This document shows positions 25,101 through 37,500 of a DNA stretch of 64,000 nucleotides, one piece after another (position 1 is the stretch's first letter; each line of letters starts with the position of its first letter). The DNA lies in assembly GCF_035083965.1 (NCBI RefSeq), contig NC_089732.1:17091424-17155423 (forward strand). The letters run 5' to 3'. The notes beneath the pieces are model-generated. The model saw only the letters and a program-made list of their open reading frames with translations, was not told where the DNA came from and searched no databases. The position numbers were made by a program, and so were the translations under genes. Source of the stretch: Branchiostoma lanceolatum (taxonomy: Eukaryota > Chordata > Leptocardii > Amphioxiformes > Branchiostomatidae).

Positions 25101-28100
25101 GCTCTTTCTATGTCTTCCTCTATGGATGTTGTTCCAAGAATTTTTCTTAAGTGGGTATTTCTCAGTCTGTCCGCTCTCGTCTTTCCTAGCATGGTGCGGA
25201 TCACTTTCATTTCTGCAGCTTGTAATCTGCTGATATCTTTCTTAGTTAGCACCCAGGATTCGCAGCCATATAGAAGGCCTGGTTTTAGAATGGTGTCGAA
25301 GATTGTATTCTTCACTTCATTTGAAATCAGCTTGTCTCGGAGCACAGGTTGTAAGGCAGCAGCTTGTCTGCTGTAGCTGCTGATTCTTGCTGTGATTTCA
25401 GCTTTGTTTCCTGATTCCTTGGTTGTGACTGAACCTAAGTATTTGGCTTGTTCAACCCTCTCAATGGTGTCTCCATTAACTATGATTTCAGTGCTTGGGG
25501 GGGAGGGGGGGGTTCTGCCAAAGACCAAGACTTCTGTTTTGCCACTTTCTTTGTTCATTTTCATTCCTGCATTTGTGAACTCATCATCATATCTTTTCAA
25601 GGCAGATTTTATTGCCTCTATGCTCCTTTCCCGTTGGCAGATGTCGTCTGCATATCCAAAAGTTTGGAAAATGTCAGTCTGTCCTTTGTTGACTTCTTGG
25701 AGTACAATATCTAAGTATGCTATGAACAATATGGGAGAAAGTACGCTGCCCTGTTTTACCCCACTTTTGACATCAAACCACTTGTTGTGGGGATATCCAG
25801 TCATAACAGTGCAGGTGCAAGGTTCATAGGTACTTTTGATTGCTTCTAACAGTCTTCCTTTAATATCATATTTGGTGCTGAGAATTTTCCATAGGTTTTT
25901 GCGTGGCACAGAATCAAATGCTTTTGATAAATCAATGAAAGCAATGTACAGATCTTGGTTGTACTCCCATGACTTTTCTGTCAGCTGCCTGATGCCAAAA
26001 ATCAGGTCTGATGTGCTTCTGCCTTTTCGGTAGGCGTGTTGCCACTCTTGGAGTTTTGGTTCAATTTTTGCTCTTGCTCTTTTCTCAAGGATTCTTTCGT
26101 AGATCTTGCAGGCATGTGGCATAAGAGATATTCCTCTGTAATTACCACAGTTGTTACGGTCACCTTTTTTGTATATAGGGCAGATGATGCTCTTACCCCA
26201 TTCTGCTGGTATTTTACCCAGAGTCCATGCCTTGTTGGTGATTTTAAGAAGAAGGTTCTTGATGTTTGTTTGTTCTAGCAGTTCAACTGGGATTTTGTCA
26301 GGGCCGGGAGCCTTAGAATGTTTCATGTTCTTGAATGCCATTTCTAGTTCCTCCATCGTTATTCCCTGGTCAATATCATCATCTGCATTTTCACATATAT
26401 CTTCTTCATTTTCATCATTCAGGTTTGGGTGCTCTACATTTAGCAGGGTTTGGAAGTGATGAGTCCATGTCTATGCGATCTTATCTGGGTCAGATGTTAA
26501 GTTTCCAGTTTTGTCTTTAAATACATTTCTGGTTTCTTGTGGTTTTCTCATAGATTTTGCCAGTTTGAATACTCTTTTCTTAGAGTTTTTATTATCTTCA
26601 TTCAGTTCTTTTGCTAGAGATTCCCAGCTGTCTCTCTTTGCTTGTCTTATGACCTTGTTGGTCGCATTTCGTTGTTTGACATACTGTAGTCTAGTGTTTT
26701 GGTTCTTTACTTTCAGCCATTTCCTATATGCCTGGTTTTTATGTTTGATGCTTTCTTTGACTGCATCATTCCACCAGGGGGTTCGCCTTTTTCTGGTTCC
26801 CCCTGTTTTTTGAATTCCAAGTGTATCGGCCGCAGTTTTGAAAATTTTGTCTTGTACTTCTTTCCAGCATTGGTCCAGGTCATCTGTTTCTGGTAGAACT
26901 GTCTTTTCACATTTTTTGTGATATGCTGTTTGTAACTCTGGGTTTTTCAAGTTGTCAACCTTGATTTTCTTGGTTGCTCTGGGATTGTTTTTCTTTGGCT
27001 TCTTAGTGTCGAGATCAGTGATTAGGAGTCGATGATCCGAGTCCAGGGATTCTCCTGGCATTACTTTGACATCATTTATAATACGTTTGTCTGATGATAG
27101 TATATAGTCTATTATAGATACATGGTCATATTGTCCAATATTTTTGTTCCAACGATATCGTGTCATTGTGTGACTATACTGATGTTGGAAGAACCCGTTC
27201 ATGACCGCGAGACTATTCCTCAGACAGAAATCAATAAGTCTTTCTCCTTCTTCATTCTGATTTTCTTCTCCAAAAGGGCCGAGAGTGCTTTCTATCCCGT
27301 TCCTATTTCTCCCTACTCTTCCATTAAAGTCTCCAATCACAATATGTGCTGTCATGGAAGGTAGCTGGGTAATGGCCGCCTCAAGTTTGTCATAAAAGGT
27401 GTCTTTTTCTTCTTCTGATCGACCTTGCTGTGGAGCATAAATTTGTGTAATGCCATAGACACTGTCTTTTACTTTTATCTGTACAGTCACAATTCTCTCG
27501 TTTGTTACAATAATGTTCTGGATACTGTCTTTCAGCCGCGGCCCTACAATGATGGCCACCCCTGCCTGTAATCTTCCTTCTTTTATACCTCCTGAAATGA
27601 GGGTGAAGCCATCTCCTATATCTTTTCCAACAATCTCTCCTCTGAGTCGTGTCTCACCTAGACCTAAGATATCCAGCTTTCTTCTTTTCATGATTTGTAG
27701 GATTTCTTCTTCTTTGTTTTTATAGGTGCCAATATTCAGTGTTCCAATTCTTAGTCCATTTTGCTTTCCTATCATATCTCCATGAACTATTGTTATTATG
27801 CAAAAACTTATGCGTTTACGTAATATATGATTGGTCATGTACACCTTTAATTAACATGTTACAGTTTCGTCATTTACCACTTGGATGAATTATGGAACTT
27901 TTGCAATAATTATGCAAATCAGGATTTCATTTATATATTTGGTGTCTGTTTAAGTTCCTCTGCCATAAACTACATACATTACATGTATACACGTATTTGA
28001 GTCCTATAATTGAAAACACGGCAAATATAGATTTTCCTCATTAATTATGCAAATAAGTCCAATTTGCATAATTTGTACTTCCCTGTCTAAGGAACCTGCA

Positions 28101-28444
28101 TACTAAATATCAAGCCGACTTGATATTTCTTCAGTTATTGCCCTTTTTTTTAGAAAAACGCCCTGCACTTCGAGAGCAAGCTGCTAGGAGGCCAAACCTA
28201 CACCACGTATTTCTTACATCACAAGCTATCTGCCAACAAAAAAATTAAAAAAACATAGCATGTCCGGGTCAAAAGATACAAAAAACGGAAGTTCGGCTGC
28301 AGTACCAAGGTCATATACCAGGGGGCCCCAAATCGATCTTGACTTTCATCTTCTCAACACGTACAAGCAAACTAAATATAATCATTATTTTTCCGTGGGT
28401 TTTTGAGCTATACTGATTACAATCGTCCGAGAATATTAAAAGAA

Positions 28445-28507
<63 letters not shown>

Positions 28508-31500
28508 CATACCCAAAACTATATCTCAATTTTTCGTGGATATAAAACGACGCCATCTACATCCGGGCTCTACAACCATCCCTCAACAGAGACGGGGGCG
28601 CCACAGACGTTCTGCAACATATGATCCACTGCTTATGAGTCATGTTCTATCTGCATAACGGGACGTCACAGAAGCAGTGGATTGCTCGTGGAAAATTTGA
28701 AAATTTGGGTGAGTGCAATATTTGGTCTTGGCAATTTGCAGTTTAAATTTAATTCCGAATGACTTCCGACATGCGACACAGCTGAAAGTGATGTTATAGT
28801 TGTTACCAACAAACTCCTGTCTTTGATTTGCATATGGAAGCATAAATCCGAAGCTAAATATTTGAACACATACCAGGAAAATTGTCGGGCCTGATCATCA
28901 TGACTGTTTTCTTCAAGGAATAGCTGTACCCCCTCCAAGTGTACCAAACGATTCCATCTGCACTGGAGCAGGTGGGGGGTGCAGGTATTGAACAGCCGAT
29001 CAGATACTGTCCGTTCAACAAGGCGTAACCACAACTGGGAGTGTACCACCAGCCTCCCTGCCCGTAAGTACCCGCACAGTCGGTACTGGCTACACCATCG
29101 TTATCCTGGTCTGTTGTAGAAAATTGTCTGTTGTTGATGCTGTGACGTGCAGTGGACGAGTCCAAACTATTACCTTCATTCCCGCTAGCGCTGTACCCGT
29201 CGATCGTTGCCGTGTACTTGCTGCCGGCATCTCCTACAGAAAACGTGCTGTACCGCGCAAACCGGCTGTTCATTTCCCAGTCTTCCAAGTACACGTACAG
29301 TTCGTTTTGTTTCTGTGTTGTCAGACTGTGTATGTTCTCCAATCCCAGCCAGTATTCTCCTCTAGGATTGCCGAACCCCTGCTCGTACTCAGTCCAAGTC
29401 TTGTCAAACGGCACCGACCCGTCCTGTCGCCGCTGTATGACCGTCCAGCCACCGCCATCAGTGTCCATGTCACAGTAGGCTTGGAATGGTTGGGGGTGGC
29501 CCATGGAGAATGCCTGACTGTACTGAATCCCAAGGGCGAACACGTCAGTACAGTCTTGTGGCGCAAGGATGTCTGAAAGAAAGTGTTGCATGCAAGAATA
29601 GCCGGGGTTTAATACCTTCTTCAAGAATTAATGATATGTTTTTGTAGCGTTAATATGTATGTATGTAACGTAACATGACCAGTTTACGTCCGATTTATTC
29701 AAAATGTTATTTATCCTAAAACGGCGCGGACAGAGCCAAATGTTTAACCTATGGGTAGAAATATTAGCTCTTCTAACAAGAAAATGCATGGTCTGTAAGT
29801 TTTTCTCCGCCTGTTTAACGCCGTGCGAGCATGTATTTATACTGTGGTATATGGTGAAGAATTGTGCTAGGCTTACCCTTTATCGTTCACCTCAGTATTT
29901 TTCCTTCTAGCGCTATCCTTGAAGAACATAGACCGGGAAAAAATGCACAGTAACTGTCGAAAGTAGTCTACAGACAAATGACAGTTAAGTCACTATGTTT
30001 GTCCCTCCGCTTGCCCGACGCGATGGAAGAAAACAATTTTTGTATTGTGAATTCACCGAAATCAGCAGCACGTGGTGTTCACGTGATGAACGCATGGCCA
30101 TGATGTTATGCCGTACAAAAATGTATCATCTGAGCGGGGGTCGCTAGGTTGTATTAAGGCGAAGCCTTCCTAAAACTGGCAAGAGTTTCAAACCTCGAAT
30201 CACCATGAATAGTCTGCATATCAAAGAAAGGTTTAACGTCAGCTACTTTTGAAAGATTCTAGCTATCGTGTAAGTTAGAAAATCATGATGAAAATACGCG
30301 GTGTCGAATTACATATGAAATGCGTCATGCATGACGCTTCCGTGCAACTTGTTGTTACTGGTTCAGGAGTTTATTCTGTCATGTCGCTGGACGTAAACCC
30401 TCTTAAATGTTTTGTATAAAAGAGAGAGATGGCTGAGGATCATACTTATGACGTTCTTTGTTTCTCATGAGAACAGGCTTTGGCATAATACACCGCGACA
30501 TGTGGACATGACCAAATCTGGACGTAAACTACTCCCGCACGTAAATAGGTCATGTTACGTTATGGATGCCCGTACTGTTTGTATGTGGTTTAGCAGCATA
30601 AATCCAGAAGTTACGGATGGATTGTCATGAAATTTGGTATATGCCGTTAGGTCTTGGCTTATCAAAGAAAATTTAATTGAAAAGTTTGGTCCCCCTAGTG
30701 GCCTTCCGGTTTTAATATATCGTGTTCTGGACAAGCTATATGGCCATGATGGTAGTCAGGATGGTAGATTGGTCTTGTACTCGGATATAAGTGACATAAG
30801 CTCTAGCAGCTGTGTTTGGAGCTGCTGTGGGTTTCAATTGTAAACTTTCAAACAGAATTAGTCTAGAAGGGACAAATGAATTTTTCTAGTTGTTTACCTG
30901 TTGGTAACTTGACTGGAGACCAATGTATGTTAATTATGCAAATGTTATCAGATTTGAATCATTACTCAAGCAAACTGATATTTTGACTGAGTGTGCTTAA
31001 GACTTCATACTTCATTCCATGTTTAACTTGCTTTGAGAATAACATTTAATTTAATGGATATGAATTATGCAAATCATGGTTAAATTCCATAATCAGCCAG
31101 ACATTTGTATTGCACATAAGTGGTTGATTGGTTGACTGATGTTCAACTAACTACATCATACATATGTCGAAACTCACAAGTATGAAATTCCCATCATGTA
31201 CCACATAGCTGTTGAGTCATTTTCATATTGATTATGCAAATTAGATGCTCATTTGCATGTCAGTTATCTGGTTATGTTTTACCTACCATAAATTACATGT
31301 GTCACATGAATTGGAAGTCCCATTATTGAAAAACACTGAAATTGTATAATTTCTGTATTGATTATGCAAATCAAGTCATCTAATTGACAGGTGTGCATCT
31401 CTGGCTAATCTTCCTGCATGCCTAAAATGTTGCGAATCGGTATTTTACTTCTTCAGTCATTCTGTGGAATACTTTTACAAATGCCTCTGCGCCTCCTAAT

Positions 31501-34500
31501 TTAAATACTAGAGGGCCAAAACCTGCATCACGTTGTTTTGACGTCACAAGCTCTCTGCAACCGAAACATGACCATGGCATGCCAGGAACAAAAAATAGAT
31601 TTTGAAAAATATGCAAATGTAATCTTATGGAGTATGATTTGAAATCTCATCATCTACATCTCTGTCTAATTTTAGCTACCTACATACCCTGCAACCCCCG
31701 AAATGTAACGCAAGGTGGCCAAAACGTATGCAACTTAATTCGTCCCAAGCACACATCCTAAATTGTGACCATAGCCTGTCCAGAAAACGTTACATGGAAA
31801 CCAACAGTTCTGTTGCAGGACGTGGGAAAGCAACCAGTGGGCCCAATGTCAAACATTTTCAGGTTTTAACATAACCTAGTCCTACATACAAACAACCTAG
31901 TCCTACATAGATACATACAAATCAATATGAAACTAATCCATACAGCCTTTCTTGAATTATATTGTACACCAACATACACAAACACATGTACAAACGCTAC
32001 TAAAAGTACAACCTCTATTTTTCATTGAAGGAAAGGTGCATTTACCGGCTGTCTTCTGGTAGTAATTTCGGTAAGGCCAACTGTCCCACTCAGAACCAAG
32101 AGAAGCCGTGTCCTTGTCACTACTACTGAGCCAACACCGTGCACTGCCGCCCTCTGGCGATCCCGCGGGGCGATGGTTGAAGGACAGACATGGCGGGGTG
32201 ACGCCGTCGTAACTGCCGTAACCTTGCAGACAGCGGCGGGCACACTCGTCTGCGTCTATGTTGCTGTACGCTGTTATGTGGTACGAAGAATCACCGAAGA
32301 AACGGCCTTCCTCCTTCGTGAAGAGATCTCCATACGAGGAAGTTGCTAAAACAGACAAAGTAAATCGTTCAAAACCAAGAGGACTGGAGCAAAATTACAA
32401 AAGCAGGTGCCATTTTACAGCACACTGTCATTGTTATGTCTTTTTTGGCACAGAAGACAGAAGACTATGATAAATGGCTTGTATTGTATCAAACAAACTG
32501 GTTGCACAGGCAAAGTTTTCCGTAGCACATACATTTCGTACAAAAATGACAACGTTGGTCATACACTTACCAATCTGACACGAGTCCCCAGTCCAGTAGT
32601 CAGCGCATCCCCCAGTACAGGCTCCAGTCGTCTTGTTACAGGCAGCTGGTCCGTTTGCACAGTGACAGGTTTGGGTGCAGCCAGCTCCGTACAGGCCGTC
32701 TGGACAAACTGAAGCAAGAAGTAGACATGTGGGCTGTGTAATCTATGTAAATGGTTCCAAACAGTTGGTCAAGAAAGAGATTGAGTAAGAATCAACTTCT
32801 GCATGTCTAGAAAGGTTCTATTCATTTGGTGTATGTCTGGGGAAATGCATTTCATTTGAGATGTACAGGCCTATAGGGCACTTTCTATGGTGTCTTATAC
32901 TCCCGACATGTGAGTGCAATATTGTCTTGTGTCATAAGATAAGCCCATTCATGGCTGCGACTACACATTTGCAGTGTCAAAGGTGAAGGCCCCCGGCTTG
33001 CAAACAGTTCTCGTCTCGACATTGTCTAGATTTGCATAATAACGCCCCGACGGGCTTTGTTTACGTCTCAGGGGCCTTTACCGTTGACAGTGCACATGCG
33101 TAGTTGCAACCGTGAATGGACTTATTGCTGAAGTCTGGAATGCTGTGTCATGCATGTCATTACGTGGTCTCACCCGTATTACACTCTACCCCCATGAGTC
33201 CAGGAGCACAGGAGCAGCCGTACGGGTCCATCACACACAGCAGCTGGCCTGTACAGTCTCCACCCTCACACTCTCTAGTATCAGAACAATACTCACCCGT
33301 ATTACACTCTATCCCCAGGAGTCCAGGAGCACAGGAGCAGCCGTACGGGTCCATCACACACAGCAGCTGGCCTGTACAGTCTCCACCCTCACACTCTCTC
33401 GTGCAGCTCGTACCGATCTTGTTGTTCGCACAGGCTTGAAAACAAGGAAGCTTTCCTGTCAGTTCGTAACAACGAGCTTATACCTCAGTGTGTGACAAAT
33501 AGTCTTGCTGTTAGCATTCCTTTTTAACGCATCCTTTGTGTTTCTTGATAACGTTTCAACAACTCTGCCATACATACAGACCATTCTAAGGTATTGCTGT
33601 ACGCCTCAATATAATACCTTACCACTTTCACAGTTGTGTCCACTGAACCCCGGAGGACAGACACATTCCCCCGTGTTGTCGTCACACACACCGCCGTTGT
33701 AGCACACAGGACAGTCTCCAGTGCAGGAGGGCGGACCCCACCTGTTCTCAGCACAACCTGTAAAACACATACGTGGAATTGAAGCACGAGAGACAGGTGT
33801 ATTTACTCACCCATGTGTGTGGACAGTGTTTAGTACAATTTAAGGAATAGCAAGTTTGCCATTGTTGAAAACCAAGTACAAATCTGTTTGCGTGTGTGTG
33901 TGTGTAACGTTATGTGTTTGAGTGTGTGTCGTGTTAAGCACGAGGGGCCATTTGTTATGTGGATAGTGGTCGATATCAATGAATCGAGCGCTAGAATTCC
34001 GGGAACTAATTTTTGTGTAGTATGAATGCGTGATTACCAGTAAGCACTTACCTTAACACTAAAGACAATGATTCGAGAATTACACTTTGTGATTCCACCA
34101 GTGATATAATGCTATACATGCAGATGGCCCTGTATTCACATAAAAATAAACAGAATTAGATACCTCTGACAATGAGCCTCATGATTCCCTGTTTCCTATC
34201 AGTATCCCCCTGATAGTAGCACTCATAGATCCCCTCATCTGAAGACTGGACACTGGCTATGGTGAGGCTGAGTCCGTTCTGTCCAGTCAGGACAGTCCCC
34301 CCGACCCCGCCCTTCCTCCACTCCAGGGTACCGGTTCTACTGGACTTCTGCACCATCTGTAGGGTCACGGGGTCGCCTGTGTTGGCGGTTACTGTGAACT
34401 TCACGGGCCAGACATCGGCTGGAAAGAGGTATAAACAAATGAGCATCCATTAATATTCTTTCAATAAGAAATGTAACTGCAGTCTGTCCTAATATGAACA

Positions 34501-37500
34501 GAAGGGCACATCGGCGAAAAGTTCCAAACATTCGAGTTACATAGCTACATTGGAAACAAACAATAAACGTATACACACAAAACGTCCACTACAACAAGTG
34601 AATTTGTACTAAACAACACCATACCCTGTGTCTTCATTTTGAAGGTGATGGCCTTTTCTCTTTCACTTCCGTCAGAATTCCTAATTTGACAGGAGAATGC
34701 TCCGACCCTGAAGTCACCAGCGCCTTCCCAGATTCTCACCCAGCGTCCTGTTACCTGGTCACTCGATCTCCATGATGTAAATCCCGGTCCTGATCCAGTG
34801 TCTACTTCTACACCGAACTGGAACCCATTCTGGTTGATGAGACTACCCGTGAAGTAACAGTACAGCCAGGTGTCCGCTGACTCATCAAAGAACTGGTACT
34901 TACTGACGATGGTGACGTCTACTAAACCTGAAGAAAGAAATGCAGTGTATTCGGTACCAAATGTGAAGCACCTTTTCTTTTTTGACATCATCAAGCCGTA
35001 TTTCACGTTTCACCGCGCGCTGTTCTGAAAGACCCTCTCCCCTTGTACCACGGTGCTTAAACATACCACGGTGCTAAAAACAATACAATCAGAAATAAGA
35101 CGTGCAAACATAGAATTTACGAAGCCTTGTGTGAAATAGTCCATTGTAGCCACTTTTTTTTAAATTTCGCGTCTATCAGTTCGGCTGGGTTCTGACAGGT
35201 CAAGTTGTGCACTCTGCAGTTGTGCACACTGAGTAGTATAGTCATCAGCTCGTTCAAGCATTTCCAAATTCTGGTGTCAGATCCTTTGTCAGAAGGATCG
35301 GTATCAGGGCATCTTTGTTAACCTTTCAGCCAGGTTGTCGCATATATTCTACATGGCCTGGGGTGACCTCTGTGAAAAGCACGTCTGGTATGCACAACGT
35401 TGCTTGAATGAGTAACCACAAACAGATAGGGATTTCTTCTGGCAGAGAATGCAGTACCTCACCGGCGGGGTCCTTTTCAACTACCAAAGGCATTACACAC
35501 GATATTTTCACGCAGCTCAGACAAGATTGCAGTGCGTGGTGCATGTGACTTTGGCGTATGATAGGCCAAAATACCTTCTTCCCAATTCCTGCAAAACTAA
35601 AAGTTAAATTGCATCTACTTGTTGCATGGGAAGCTGGAAACGCTTTACATAATGATGGGCCAAGATGATCCACTCAAGCTGTTAATAGGGGTGGACCTCG
35701 TTTTACATAATTTCTCATGGTGTAGGTCATTGCATAACGGTGTGCACGACACTCAGAATCAGCAAATGAGACGAGGTGCTGCCTCTTCTGTCTGGCCAAG
35801 GACACTGCCATATCAGTGTTATTAAACGAATCTATCAACAAAAAGGCGATACTTGGATGCCCACTGGGAATGTAGAAAGCGGTGTACGTGTTGTTGTGAT
35901 CAAGAAGTGAACCAGATCCATCTTTGTCAGAGACGATGGAGAAATGCCCTGCTTTATCTGCTAATTAAGCGGGGTGCTTTTCAACCGCCAAAAGCAAAAC
36001 ACACGATTTGATTCTTGTTACTTTTGTGTAGGGTTGACCAAGCTCTCTCGATATTTTGCCTCTGTCTGTTTGTTTGAATTCTGGTCTGTCTGTTTTTTTT
36101 TTGTTTTTTTTTTGTTTTTTTTTGGCTTCTGGCAGTCGTCAATCGGGATAAACCTCGTTTTGCCTTTTTTGTTCCTGTTTACATCCACAACTCCTCGAGT
36201 TGGGGGTCATTGAATAGCGATCTAGAGAGCACTGCCACATGCATCAGTGCAGGGAGATTTTATCACCAAACGTCTACACTCTCTGCATGCATACTAGGCA
36301 TGTGGAAGCAGTCTGTCTTGATTCGGCCTCCCTTTGGTCTTACAAGAGACAGTCAATATCTCGCAGGTGTCTACACCACAGCTATCTCTTTACCATCTTG
36401 ACAGTCACCGACGCGGGGTCCAAATATAATCCTCTGTCGAGGGTTGAAGCTGGCTCACTTCTAGCTCACGTCGACTTTGCGTCAGTAAAGACGACATATT
36501 TAGTTTGCTCTTTGGCCATGGGTTGTCAATGTACTCCTTTAATCACTGAAGCTTTTTAGTAGTGGGTTCCTGACTCTCGACTTTAATGACAACTGCTTGT
36601 CTTCTTCTCAGTCATTCACATCGTCACTGCTAAAATTAAAGCTGGCTCACTTCTAGATCACAGCAATGTCAATTTAAGACCGCTTCTACATTCCTACGTG
36701 CATCGGAGTGTCGTATTTTTGGCGATAAACTCTTTCAACACTGAAATGGCAGAGTTCTGCACATCGAAGACCTACACTGTGAGGAAGCGTGGCTGCGAAC
36801 AGGAATAAAAGACAGAACTAGGTCCACCCCAATTAACGGCTTGAGTCGGTTTTTCTTGGCCCACTATCATGTAAAGTGCTCCCAGATGTCCATGCAATAA
36901 ATGGATGCGACCCAACCTGTAGTTTCGCAGAAATTAGGAAGCAACATCTTGGGCGTGCTATAATTTTCTTTCATGAAACTTCCCCCCGCCCCGCCAGTTC
37001 TCAAAATCGATGGAACACTGCTCGAGACCGAGGTAGTCACGTGTTTGCTAGGAGTCTGGTTGCAGGCAAACTTGAGATGGGACACGCAGGTATCGAAAAT
37101 GACCACAAAAGCAAACGGGAGACTCTTCATGCTCAGGAGACTGAAACGTTTCAACCTCACAGTGGAAGATTTCCTGTAAGTGTACACGTCCTACTTGCGA
37201 CCTGTACTGTAGTACTGTGTGCCAGTGTGGCATCCTAGACTTACCACAGAACAAACTACACAGATAGAGAAGGTCCAGAAGAGAGCTCTTCGCACCATTC
37301 TGGGGGGACAGTACACAGGCTACAAATCAGCACTACTGTACACCGGTCTACAACCACTGTCACAACGGCGCCTCGAGCTGTGCAGGAAGTTTGCAAAGAA
37401 AATTGACCCCGAGCTGCTCCCTCAGAGAATGGGACAGTGTCACGGCAAAGATACAAGGAACTCTCACAAACTTAGAACTTTGAAATGCAGAACGAACCGG

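Larger units (their letters stand above)
24835..27770 (-). mobile_element. Non-LTR retrotransposon (LINE) inserted in receptor intron
   Basis: A 2.9-kb element in the same orientation as the host receptor gene, bracketed by a perfect 24-bp direct repeat. It encodes an APE-type endonuclease followed by reverse transcriptase; the single frame is broken only once, by TAG at 26471-26473. No poly-A tail is evident at the 3' end (24835 side). The order and motifs look RTE/BovB-like, but the clade cannot be assigned by eye. Confidence 0.88.

Noticed and set aside
24975..26278. Several plus-strand frames across the LINE
   Set aside because: Antisense shadows of the reverse transcriptase frame.
36210..36559. 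Two overlapping plus-strand frames near 36.3 kb as a gene
   Set aside because: No domain, no conserved splice context, located among transposon remnants in intron 1.
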